From the NCBI RefSeq assembly GCF_018918125.1, contig NZ_JAHLQA010000017.1, forward strand, positions 124,001 through 188,000: DNA of 64,000 nucleotides. Reading direction: 5' to 3'. Made by a program: the position numbers and the translations under genes. Shown here piece by piece: positions 18,792 through 26,641 of the stretch (its first letter is position 1; each line of letters starts with the position of its first letter). The notes under the pieces are model-generated. The model saw only the letters and a program-made list of their open reading frames with translations. It was not told the origin of the DNA and searched no databases. The DNA comes from Blautia sp. MSJ-19. Lineage in GTDB: Bacteria > Bacillota > Clostridia > Lachnospirales > Lachnospiraceae.

Positions 18792-20282
18792 ATGAGTGAT
18801 AACGGAAAATGGAATCTGGAAAATGCTCCGCAGAACGATACAGAAAATGGCAGGCAAAATGATCCACCCAGATACGAACATTACCGTATGCATCAGGGTG
18901 CAGAACAGAAGATGACAGATATGCAGCCTCCACGGAAAAAGCCGGAACATCATAGACATGGTGGAAGAAAACTGGCAGCAACAGTTTCGTTGGCAGTAGT
19001 TTTCGGACTGGTTGCGGGCGTTGTATTCCAGGGCGTAAACAGAGTGTCGGATAAATATTTTGGAACGGACAGTTCTTCATCTGCACAGGTTGAAACAGCT
19101 CAGCTTGCAGTAGATGCTTCATCAGACAATACAGAAGCTTCTGAGGCAGAAACAGATACTTCGGATACTGCAGCGACAGATACAGGCAGCACTCCGGCAG
19201 GTACAGTTGCTGATGTTGCCAGGGCTGCAATGCCGACGGTTGTGGCAATTACATCTGTCAGTATCCAGGAAATCCCGAATTATTTCAGGGCATTTGGTTT
19301 TGGATATGGAACACAGCAGTATTCCAGCGAAGGCAGCGGTTCCGGGATTATCGTTGGAGAAAATGATGATGAGCTTCTGATCGCGACAAATAATCATGTG
19401 GTTTCCGGAGCAACGACGCTGAGTGTATGTTTTGTCGGAAATGATGTGGTCAATGCAGAGGAAGAGACGGTAGATATGTCAGGCAGTGACGGCGATGTCA
19501 ATGTAGAAGATGCAGTCAGTGCCAAGATCAAGGGAACCGATGAGACAAATGACCTGGCAGTTGTTGCAGTTCAGAAATCCGATATTCCGGAAGATACTCT
19601 TGCACAGATCAAGATCGCACAGCTTGGTAATTCTGATGCACTGGAGGTCGGTGAACAGGTTGTGGCGATCGGAAATGCACTTGGTTATGGACAGTCGGTA
19701 ACTTCCGGCTGGATCAGTGCTCTGAACAGAAGCATCTCTACAGATGAGGGAACAAGTTCAGGTCTGATTCAGACAGATGCGGCGATTAACCCTGGAAACA
19801 GTGGCGGTGCACTTTTAAATATGCAGGGAGAGGTCATTGGCATCAACTCTGCAAAATATGCGGACAGTGCGGTTGAGGGAATGGGATATGCGATCCCGAT
19901 TTCCAAGGCACAGCCAATTCTTGAGGAACTGATGAATCGACAGACAAGAGATAAGGTAGATGAAGCAGATGCGGCATATCTCGGGGTTGTATCTGCCGAT
20001 CTTTCGACGGAAGCGATTCAGATGTATGATATGCCGGAGGGGGCTTTTGTGATCCGTGTGGACAAGGATTCAGCAGCAGGAAAATCTGGCATTCAGAAGG
20101 GAGATATCATCGTCAGCTTTGACGGCCAGGCTGTAAGCGGAAAAGATGATCTGGAGAATAAGCTTACGTATTATGCATCCGGAGAGTCGGTAGATGTGGG
20201 AATTTCCAGGGCAGATAACGGAGAGTATGTACAGAAGACGATACAGGTAACGCTCGGCGGACGGACAGGTTCCGGAAACTGA
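18792..20282 (+). CDS. htrA: HtrA/DegP-type membrane-anchored serine protease
   Basis: A 496-residue trypsin-like protease. It begins with ~58 polar cytoplasmic residues, then one membrane helix (LAATVSLAVVFGLVAGVVF) and a Ser/Thr/Asp-rich linker. The catalytic triad is His202 (ATNNHVV), Asp254 (TNDLAVV) and Ser337 (INPGNSGGALLN). A single PDZ domain fills residues ~395-490 (GKSGIQKGDIIVSFDG). HtrA proteases degrade misfolded exported proteins on the outer face of the membrane and often answer envelope stress. Start ATG 18792 has GAAAGGAG about eight bases upstream. The 97-base gap before it has no convincing promoter, and the position next to wall-glycan genes fits a quality-control role (inference). 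Confidence 0.93.
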   Translation: MSDNGKWNLENAPQNDTENGRQNDPPRYEHYRMHQGAEQKMTDMQPPRKKPEHHRHGGRKLAATVSLAVVFGLVAGVVFQGVNRVSDKYFGTDSSSSAQVETAQLAVDASSDNTEASEAETDTSDTAATDTGSTPAGTVADVARAAMPTVVAITSVSIQEIPNYFRAFGFGYGTQQYSSEGSGSGIIVGENDDELLIATNNHVVSGATTLSVCFVGNDVVNAEEETVDMSGSDGDVNVEDAVSAKIKGTDETNDLAVVAVQKSDIPEDTLAQIKIAQLGNSDALEVGEQVVAIGNALGYGQSVTSGWISALNRSISTDEGTSSGLIQTDAAINPGNSGGALLNMQGEVIGINSAKYADSAVEGMGYAIPISKAQPILEELMNRQTRDKVDEADAAYLGVVSADLSTEAIQMYDMPEGAFVIRVDKDSAAGKSGIQKGDIIVSFDGQAVSGKDDLENKLTYYASGESVDVGISRADNGEYVQKTIQVTLGGRTGSGN

Positions 20283-20303
20283 CGGAATTTATAAAAACTT
20301 TAG

Positions 20304-20331
20304 TTTACAGTTTGATAGGTTATGTTATAAT
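20304..20331 (+). promoter_or_regulatory. Predicted promoter of the ClpX-like gene
   Basis: TTTACA-N16-TATAAT, 97 bases before the start codon. No CtsR or CIRCE operator is recognisable nearby. Confidence 0.6.
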
Positions 20332-20427
20332 GAACGCATAGGTCAGAAGATGTCCGGATACATCAACAGGCCTGTGCGTTCTGTGCATGATACGGCATTG
20401 GAGCGCCTGAAGTGAAAGGAGTTTTTT

Positions 20428-21855
20428 ATGACAGATAAATACGATGACGAGATAGTCGAGGAAGAAATCAGCGAGACAGACGATCAGGAAGAAACACATG
20501 GTCCTGAGAAATTCTGTACACTTTGCCACCGCACAGAGAAACAGGCAGGCAAGATGATCGATCTTCCGAATAACATACATATTTGCCCGGATTGCATGCA
20601 GAGAAGTTTTGACACCATGAACAATCAGATGCAGAATGGCAATTTTAACTATGGGGATCTGCTGAATATGCCAAATATCAGCATGATCGATCTTGGCAGT
20701 CTGCAGAGCCAGATGGGACAGCAGAAGAAGCCCAAAAAGAAAAAAGCAGAGAAGAAGGAACCGGTTCTGGATCTCAAAAAAATTCCCGCACCGCATAAGA
20801 TCAAGGCAACTCTGGATGAGTATGTGATCGGACAGGAATATGCCAAAAAGGTTATGTCGGTAGCTGTTTACAATCATTACAAAAGAGTGGCAACAGATAC
20901 CATGGATGAGATCGCAATCGAGAAATCCAATATGCTTATGATCGGACCGACTGGATGCGGTAAGACGTATCTTGTAAAGACACTGGCAAAACTTCTGGAT
21001 GTGCCGCTTGCAATTGCAGATGCTACTTCACTGACTGAGGCCGGCTATATTGGTGATGATATCGAAAGCGTGGTTTCCAAACTTCTTGCTGCAGCAGATA
21101 ATGATGTGGAAAAAGCGGAGCATGGAATCATTTTTATTGATGAGATCGACAAAATTGCCAAAAAGAAAAATACCAATCAGCGTGATGTCAGTGGAGAGGC
21201 AGTACAGCAGGGGATGCTGAAGCTTCTGGAGGGAGCCGATGTGGAGGTTCCGATTGGCGCCAACAGCAAGAATGCGATGGTTCCGCTGACAACCGTGAAT
21301 ACAAGAAATATTCTTTTTATCTGCGGAGGAGCATTCCCGGATCTGGAAAATATCATTAAGGAGCGTCTGAACAAACAGGCATCCATTGGTTTTTATGCAG
21401 ATCTTAAGGATAAGTATGATAATGATCCGCATATTCTGGAAAAGGTGACCGTGGATGATCTCCGCAGTTTCGGTATGATTCCTGAGTTTATCGGTCGTCT
21501 GCCGATCATCTTTACGATGAACGGGCTGACGGAAGATATGATGGTACAGATCCTCAGTGAACCACGTAATGCGATTCTTAAACAGTACCAGAAACTGCTT
21601 GCACTGGATGAGGTTAAACTGGAATTTGATGAAGGTGCGCTGCATGCCATTGCGGCCAAAGCAATGGAAAAACATACCGGAGCCAGGGCGCTTCGGGCGA
21701 TTCTGGAAGAATATATGCTGGATATCATGTATGAGATTCCGAAAGATGATTCGATCGGTCAGGTCGTGATAACCAGAGAATATATTGAAGGAAACGGAGG
21801 ACCGAAGATTCTTCTGAGGGGCCAGGAGGTTCCTCTTCTGGAGAGCAATCAGTGA
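20428..21855 (+). CDS. clpX: ClpX-like AAA+ unfoldase with N-terminal acidic extension
   Basis: A 475-residue ClpX homologue. An acidic ~26-residue N-terminal extension is followed by the C4 zinc finger (FCTLCHR, ICPDCMQ), a ~50-residue Lys-rich linker, and the AAA+ core with Walker A GPTGCGKT (about residue 173) and Walker B IIFIDEIDKIAKK (Asp238, Glu239). Sensor regions and the C-terminal domain (HTGARALRAILEE) are standard. The pore loop reads GYIG rather than GYVG; the ClpP-docking IGF tripeptide is present (SIGFYADL). The RKH loop that E. coli ClpX uses for ssrA-tagged substrates is absent, with GANSKNAM in its place. Normal length is about 410-430. No clpP is adjacent. It may be a second ClpX of changed specificity. 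Confidence 0.88.
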   Translation: MTDKYDDEIVEEEISETDDQEETHGPEKFCTLCHRTEKQAGKMIDLPNNIHICPDCMQRSFDTMNNQMQNGNFNYGDLLNMPNISMIDLGSLQSQMGQQKKPKKKKAEKKEPVLDLKKIPAPHKIKATLDEYVIGQEYAKKVMSVAVYNHYKRVATDTMDEIAIEKSNMLMIGPTGCGKTYLVKTLAKLLDVPLAIADATSLTEAGYIGDDIESVVSKLLAAADNDVEKAEHGIIFIDEIDKIAKKKNTNQRDVSGEAVQQGMLKLLEGADVEVPIGANSKNAMVPLTTVNTRNILFICGGAFPDLENIIKERLNKQASIGFYADLKDKYDNDPHILEKVTVDDLRSFGMIPEFIGRLPIIFTMNGLTEDMMVQILSEPRNAILKQYQKLLALDEVKLEFDEGALHAIAAKAMEKHTGARALRAILEEYMLDIMYEIPKDDSIGQVVITREYIEGNGGPKILLRGQEVPLLESNQ

Positions 21856-21901
21856 GAATCGGTCAGTAAACAGGAAGTTTGAGAAAGAGAGGGATTTTAT
21901 T

Positions 21902-22525
21902 ATGGCAAAAGACTTTTTTGGAAATCTTGGGGAAACACTCACAAAGACAGCAAAGGAACTGAGTGGTCGTGCAGAAGAGGTTTATGAGACACAGCGTCTC
22001 AAAAACAAAATTGCCGGAGAAGAACGCCAGGTAGAAAAAGCGATGGCAGATCTTGGACGGATCATTTACAAACGTTACAAAGAAGAGATTCCGGTAGATG
22101 ATGCACAGAAAGCAATCTGTGAGCAGATCGATCAGCGTATGGAGCAGATCGGGAAATATAAAGAAGATATCTCCGACCTGAAGATCAGAAGCAAACGTTT
22201 CTGTCCGGCATGTGGAAGCCAGATTGAAAAAGAGGCAGCCTTCTGTTCGCACTGTGGAGCAGCCTGCCCGACCGAAGAGCCGGAAGAAGCAGCCGGCGAT
22301 GATGTGATCGAGGGAACAGCAGAGGAAGTAACTGTTGAGGATACTGTGGAAGAAACTTCAGAAGAGGCAGAAACTCCGACAGAGGAAACTGAGAACGAGA
22401 CTCCGGTGGAAGAAGCTCCGGTTGCAGAAACAGAAGCTCCGGCTGAAGATGCACCAGAAGAGACAGTGGAAGCACCAGAGGCGGAAGTTCCGGCTGAACC
22501 AGAAGAGGAAAAGACAGAAGAATAA
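21902..22525 (+). CDS. Zinc-ribbon protein with Glu/Pro-rich tail
   Basis: A 207-residue cytoplasmic protein. Residues 1-95 are helical and probably coiled coil (KNKIAGEERQVEKAM), residues ~100-120 are a zinc ribbon (FCPACGSQIEKEAAFCSHCG), and the last ~85 residues are a low-complexity acidic tail rich in Glu, Ala, Pro and Thr (APAEDAPEE-like units). It has no signal peptide or membrane helix. Similar proteins are widespread in clostridia and have no assigned function. It begins 46 bases after the ClpX-like gene behind GAGAGGG and probably shares its transcript. A terminator follows 43 bases after the stop. Confidence 0.75.
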   Translation: MAKDFFGNLGETLTKTAKELSGRAEEVYETQRLKNKIAGEERQVEKAMADLGRIIYKRYKEEIPVDDAQKAICEQIDQRMEQIGKYKEDISDLKIRSKRFCPACGSQIEKEAAFCSHCGAACPTEEPEEAAGDDVIEGTAEEVTVEDTVEETSEEAETPTEETENETPVEEAPVAETEAPAEDAPEETVEAPEAEVPAEPEEEKTEE

Positions 22526-22568
22526 TTCCAGAACCGTATATAACTATCTGAACTGAGATGAAAATCAG

Positions 22569-22614
22569 AACAAGCCCTAATGCACAGAAAAATCTGTGTA
22601 TCCGGGCTTGTTTT
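22569..22614 (+). terminator. Terminator after the zinc-ribbon gene
   Basis: A 9-bp stem AACAAGCCC / GGGCTTGTT encloses a second small hairpin (CACAGA/TCTGTG) and is followed by TTTTAT. Confidence 0.75.
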
Positions 22615-22666
22615 ATAAAAGTTAAGGCTTTACAGAGATAAGATATATAGTAAAAATAAAAAAGAA

Positions 22667-22750
22667 TGCAGGAGATGGGACTTGAACCCACACGATCTTG
22701 CGACCACAGGCACCTGAAGCCTGCGCGTCTGCCAATTCCGCCACTCCTGC
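22667..22750 (-). tRNA. tRNA-Leu (anticodon CAG), copy 1
   Basis: The minus strand folds as an 84-nt class II tRNA: acceptor GCAGGAG/CTCCTGC, D-arm with AATTGGCAGA, anticodon stem CAGGC/GCCTG around loop TTCAGGT (CAG at 34-36, reading CUG), a long variable arm GGTC-GCAA-GATC, and a T-arm with GTTCAAGTC. The discriminator is A and no CCA is encoded. A T-rich run follows the 3' end. Copy 2 at 25235 differs at one variable-arm base. Confidence 0.95.
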
Positions 22751-22790
22751 ATTTCATATATCAGATGTTGTTCCCAACAACTGCCTAATT

Positions 22791-22819
22791 AATATACCTC
22801 ATATAATGAAAAATGTCAA
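22791..22819 (-). promoter_or_regulatory. Promoter of tRNA-Leu copy 1
   Basis: Minus strand TTGACA-N17-TATATT, 40 bases before the tRNA 5' end. The same layout, with a shared TTTTT after the -35 and GAGG before the -10, precedes copy 2. Confidence 0.75.
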
Positions 22820-22975
22820 CAGAAAAAATAAAAATAATCGACAAAAATCATATTCATATATTAGACATAATGCCAAAGATTTTTTTTTAGGTGAAATTCT
22901 TTTGCTTTATATATAAGTATTGAGTTACACTTAGGATATAGGAAAAACAGATGATATTACAGGAGGACATAAAGG

Positions 22976-25174
22976 ATGAGGTTGAAGAAAGTATTGGCGA
23001 TCGGATTATCAGTGGCGATGCTTATGACTGTAATGCCGGGTGAGATATTTGCAGCTGATATGGAACAGGAAACGGTGGAGGTTGAAGAATTTTGTGATGA
23101 TTCAGAGGCGGAGGTGAATATTTCGCAGCCAGAGAATTTCACAGAAGATTCTGCGGATACGGCGGAAAATTCTTTTGTTTCAGATACAGAGACGGAGGAA
23201 AAGGAACAAAACTATGAAGAAGATACAGAGGTGGAGACATTTTCTGATGGAGCGGACAGTGTCGGGCAGAGCTCACGGGCAGTGTTGACGAGTGGTGGAA
23301 GGATAAACGGCACGATTTACTGGAAGTTATATGACAAAAGTCAGCTTATTCTTTCTGGAAGCGGAACGATGCCGAATTTTTACGATGGTCCGACGGTTCC
23401 CTGGCTTAGGTACAAATCAGATATAAAAAGTGTTTCCGTAGCAAGCGGAATCACCAATATTGGAGCCAGTGCGTTTGAGGACTGTATCAATCTGGAAAGT
23501 GTGGAACTCAATGAGGGGCTGACCAGTATTGATTTTGCAGCATTTTACGCTTGTAACAGCTTAAAGAGCATAAAGATTCCAAAGACGGTTGTGAGCATTG
23601 ATGAAGATGCTTTTGGAGAATGCAGCAGTTTGAAGGAAGTCGAAATTCCAAAAGGAGTAACAAAGCTTGGAAATGCAGTCTTTTATGGATGCTCGAGTCT
23701 GGAAACAGTGACGATCCCAAAAGAACTGGTGCGTTTTGATGGCGATGCATTTATGGAGTGCCATCAGATAAGAAGCATAAGGTATTATGGTACGGAGAAT
23801 GACTGGATAAATTCAAGAATATGGTTCTCTGATATAAAAAAAGCTACGATATATTACAATTATGATCCGGAGCATGAACATGAGTATGAGCTTAAGATCA
23901 CAAATAATATAACCTGTCCGGCTGTCGGAAAAGGAGAAATGATCTGCAAGCTCTGTGGTGATTATTATGAGACTTCCGTACTTCTGCATAACTGGGATTC
24001 CGGAAAAGTGACAAAAGAGGCAACCTGTGAAGAAACAGGAATAAAGACCTATACCTGTATTGGATGTGGAATAAACAAGACAGAAGAAATCCCGGCACTG
24101 GGACATACAGAAGTTGCGGATGAAGATGTGGATGCAACCTGTGAGACGGATGGAAAGACCGGAGGAAGCCATTGTGCTGTATGTGGCAAAGTTTTAGAAG
24201 AGCCGGAAACGATTCCTGCAACGGGTCATACATGGGATGAAGGAAAAATAACTACAGAAGCAACTTATACAGAAGAAGGGGTAAAAACCTACACCTGTAC
24301 AATCTGTGGTGAAACAAGGACAGAAAAAATCAATAAACTGCTTTCGGTATCTCTCAGTGTGGATGAAGAAGAGGTACTGTCCGGAGAAAAAGTAGAAATT
24401 GTTGCAGATGCAACTGGAGGAAGCGGAGAATATACCTACAAATTTATTGTCTGTGATGACAAAGGAAACTGGTACAGACTGAGAGATTACGGAAACAGAA
24501 ACACTTATATCTGGCGTACAGGGGCTCCTGGAAAGAAAATGCTTTATGTGGATGTAAAAGACAGCGAGGGAACGGTAACAAGAGCAGGTCTCGGATACAG
24601 AGTAAGGGGAGAGGAAATAACTGCCAGTGTCAAGGCAGACCCGTCAGGCAGTACGATTACAGGAAATCAGGTAAAACTGAAGGTAGATGCAACTGGAGGA
24701 AGTGGAAAGTATACTTACAAATTTGTCGTGTATGATGATAAAGGAAACTGGTACAAACTGAGAGATTATGGAACAGACAGCACCTATATCTGGAGGACCG
24801 GAGTAGGCGGAAAGAAAACGTTATATGTGGATGTAAAAGACAGTGCAGGAACTGTAAAAAGAGTAAGTCTTACATATGAGGTAAAAGAAAAAGAAACCAA
24901 TCTTGCAGGTGAGTTTGTTGCGGATCCTTCCGGCAGTGCATCCAGCGGAAGCAAAGTACAGCTGAGTGTGAAGGCTGACGGTGGAAGTGGCAGCTATACT
25001 TACAAATTTATCATCTGTGACGATAAAGGGAACTGGTACAGACTGAGAGATTTTGGTACAGCTGATACCTGCACCTGGATACCTGGGGCAACAGGAAAGA
25101 AAACACTGTATGTAGATATAAAGGACAGTGACGGAACTGTAAAGAGAGTTGCAATGTCATATGAAGTAAAATAA
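22976..25174 (+). CDS. Secreted BspA-type LRR protein with CxxC and three C-terminal repeat modules
   Basis: A 732-residue exported protein with a signal peptide cut near IFAAD and an acidic Thr/Glu linker to ~residue 95. Residues ~100-260 hold BspA-type leucine-rich repeats (IGASAFEDCINLESVEL, SIDEDAFGECSSLKEVEIP). Residues ~318-455 hold CxxC modules such as CIGCGINKTEEIPALGHT. Residues ~458-732 hold three ~92-residue repeats sharing GGSGxYTYKF, DDKGNWYxLRDYG and KKTLYVDVKDS. No sortase motif or C-terminal helix is present, so release or non-covalent surface binding is likely. BspA relatives bind host matrix or other cells; that role here is inference. AGGAGG lies nine bases before ATG. The gene sits exactly between two tRNA-Leu copies of opposite orientation to it. 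Confidence 0.88.
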   Translation: MRLKKVLAIGLSVAMLMTVMPGEIFAADMEQETVEVEEFCDDSEAEVNISQPENFTEDSADTAENSFVSDTETEEKEQNYEEDTEVETFSDGADSVGQSSRAVLTSGGRINGTIYWKLYDKSQLILSGSGTMPNFYDGPTVPWLRYKSDIKSVSVASGITNIGASAFEDCINLESVELNEGLTSIDFAAFYACNSLKSIKIPKTVVSIDEDAFGECSSLKEVEIPKGVTKLGNAVFYGCSSLETVTIPKELVRFDGDAFMECHQIRSIRYYGTENDWINSRIWFSDIKKATIYYNYDPEHEHEYELKITNNITCPAVGKGEMICKLCGDYYETSVLLHNWDSGKVTKEATCEETGIKTYTCIGCGINKTEEIPALGHTEVADEDVDATCETDGKTGGSHCAVCGKVLEEPETIPATGHTWDEGKITTEATYTEEGVKTYTCTICGETRTEKINKLLSVSLSVDEEEVLSGEKVEIVADATGGSGEYTYKFIVCDDKGNWYRLRDYGNRNTYIWRTGAPGKKMLYVDVKDSEGTVTRAGLGYRVRGEEITASVKADPSGSTITGNQVKLKVDATGGSGKYTYKFVVYDDKGNWYKLRDYGTDSTYIWRTGVGGKKTLYVDVKDSAGTVKRVSLTYEVKEKETNLAGEFVADPSGSASSGSKVQLSVKADGGSGSYTYKFIICDDKGNWYRLRDFGTADTCTWIPGATGKKTLYVDIKDSDGTVKRVAMSYEVK

Positions 25175-25181
25175 ACAAAAA

Positions 25182-25212
25182 GGAACGCATTCGGGCAATC
25201 TGAATGCGTTCC
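25182..25212. terminator. Bidirectional terminator between LRR gene and tRNA-Leu copy 2
   Basis: A perfect 11-bp stem GGAACGCATTC / GAATGCGTTCC. Read on the minus strand it is followed by TTTTTGTTT, so it best serves the tRNA. On the plus strand it follows the LRR stop by seven bases but lacks a T run. Confidence 0.8.
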
Positions 25213-25234
25213 ATAATTTAAAACAAAAAAAGAA

Positions 25235-25318
25235 TGCAGGAGATGGGACTTGAACCCACACGATCTTGCAACCACAGGCACCTGAAGCCTGCGCGTCTGC
25301 CAATTCCGCCACTCCTGC
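25235..25318 (-). tRNA. tRNA-Leu (anticodon CAG), copy 2
   Basis: Identical to copy 1 except for one base in the variable arm (GGTT instead of GGTC), which turns a C-G pair into U-G. Acceptor, D, anticodon (CAG) and T arms are unchanged. No CCA is encoded. The sequence on both sides (AAAAAAGAATGCAGG on the 3' side and the promoter region) also resembles copy 1. Confidence 0.95.
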
Positions 25319-25358
25319 ATTTCGTTATGAATCAGTCGCTCTCGTCGACTGCCTGTTT

Positions 25359-25387
25359 ATCATACCTCAGAAAGACAAAAATGTCAA
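25359..25387 (-). promoter_or_regulatory. Promoter of tRNA-Leu copy 2
   Basis: Minus strand TTGACA-N17-TATGAT, 40 bases before the tRNA 5' end, matching copy 1 in spacing and in the TTTTT and GAGG segments. Confidence 0.75.
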
Positions 25388-25486
25388 CATAAAATTTTAA
25401 ATTTTTTAAATTATATTTTCAACTTAGACAATTTGCCAAATCAAAGTTTTTTAGAACAACTTAATTATTTTTAGCACTTTAACCTG

Positions 25487-25515
25487 TTGAAAAATAGAAA
25501 CTCTTATGATACAAT
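25487..25515 (+). promoter_or_regulatory. Promoter of carAB
   Basis: TTGAAA-N17-TACAAT, 37 bases before the carA start codon. No PyrR-binding attenuator fits in the short leader. The AT-rich stretch before it (25390-25486) shows nothing else. Confidence 0.7.
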
Positions 25516-25552
25516 CTTGAAGATTTAGATAAAAAACAGAAAGGGAGATTAT

Positions 25553-26641
25553 ATGAAAGCATTTCTGATATTAGAAGATGGCCATGTGTTTACAGGAACC
25601 AGTATCGGTTCAACAAGAGAAGTCATCAGTGAGATCGTTTTTAATACTTCCATGACAGGATATCTTGAAGTAATGACTGACCCATCGTATGCAGGACAGG
25701 CTGTCTGCATGACTTATCCTTTGATTGGCAATTATGGAATCTGTTATGAGGACCAGGAGTCCAGGAAACCCTGGATTGATGGTTTTATTGTTCGTGAATT
25801 ATCCCGTATCCCAAGCAACTTCAGAAGCGTGGATACGATTCAGCATTTTCTTGAAAAGCACGATATACCTGGTATTGCAGGCATTGATACCCGTGCTCTT
25901 ACTAAAATTCTTCGTGAAAAAGGTACCATGAATGGTATGATCACAGTCAATGAAAATTACAATTTAGATGAAATAATCCCCCGTTTAAAAGCTTATACAA
26001 CAGGAAAAGTAGTTGAAAAAGTTACATGCCGTGAGAAAGAAGTACTGAAGGGAAATGGACCGAAAGTTGCACTTATGGATTTTGGTGCAAAGCGCAACAT
26101 TGCACGTTCTCTGAATGAAAGAGGATGTGAAGTTACCATTTATCCGGCACTTACACCGGCGGAGGAGATCCTTGCAGCGAATCCGGACGGAATCATGCTC
26201 AGCAATGGACCTGGAGATCCGAAAGAGTGCACTACTATAATAGAAGAAATCCGTAAGCTTTATGAATCTGATGTGCCGATTTTTGCGATCTGCCTCGGAC
26301 ATCAGCTGATGGCACTCGCAACAGGCGGTGACACACATAAAATGAAATATGGACACAGAGGCGGCAATCATCCGGTCAAGGACCTTGCAACCGGACGCGT
26401 ATATATTTCTTCACAGAACCACGGGTATGTGGTTGACTCTGATATCCTGGAGCAGAAGGGAATTGCAAAACCAGCTTTTGTCAATGTCAATGACGGTACC
26501 AATGAAGGTATGGCATACATCGGCAAAAACATCTTTACAGTACAGTTTCATCCGGAAGCCTGCCCTGGACCGCAGGATTCCAGCTACCTGTTTGACAGAT
26601 TTATGGAAATGATGGGAGGAACAGATCATGCCGAGAAATAA
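25553..26641 (+). CDS. carA: Carbamoyl-phosphate synthase small (glutaminase) subunit
   Basis: A 362-residue CarA. It hydrolyses glutamine and channels ammonia to CarB for carbamoyl phosphate, feeding pyrimidine and arginine synthesis. The N-terminal CPSase domain (LEDGHVFTGTSIG, FNTSMTGYLEVMTDPSYAGQ) is followed by a class I amidotransferase domain with nucleophile Cys247 (FAICLGHQL), the oxyanion motif SNGPGDP, and the His/Glu pair in VQFHPEACPGP. Length is normal. GGGAG precedes ATG 25553. It overlaps carB by 14 bases, so translational coupling would keep the subunits equimolar. No adjacent pyr or arg genes tell which pathway it serves. Confidence 0.97.
   Translation: MKAFLILEDGHVFTGTSIGSTREVISEIVFNTSMTGYLEVMTDPSYAGQAVCMTYPLIGNYGICYEDQESRKPWIDGFIVRELSRIPSNFRSVDTIQHFLEKHDIPGIAGIDTRALTKILREKGTMNGMITVNENYNLDEIIPRLKAYTTGKVVEKVTCREKEVLKGNGPKVALMDFGAKRNIARSLNERGCEVTIYPALTPAEEILAANPDGIMLSNGPGDPKECTTIIEEIRKLYESDVPIFAICLGHQLMALATGGDTHKMKYGHRGGNHPVKDLATGRVYISSQNHGYVVDSDILEQKGIAKPAFVNVNDGTNEGMAYIGKNIFTVQFHPEACPGPQDSSYLFDRFMEMMGGTDHAEK

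Noticed and set aside
22976-25174. tRNA-associated integrative element between the two tRNA-Leu copies.
   Set aside because: No integrase, excisionase or mobility gene is present, and the interval holds a single surface-protein gene; duplication of the tRNA unit is simpler.
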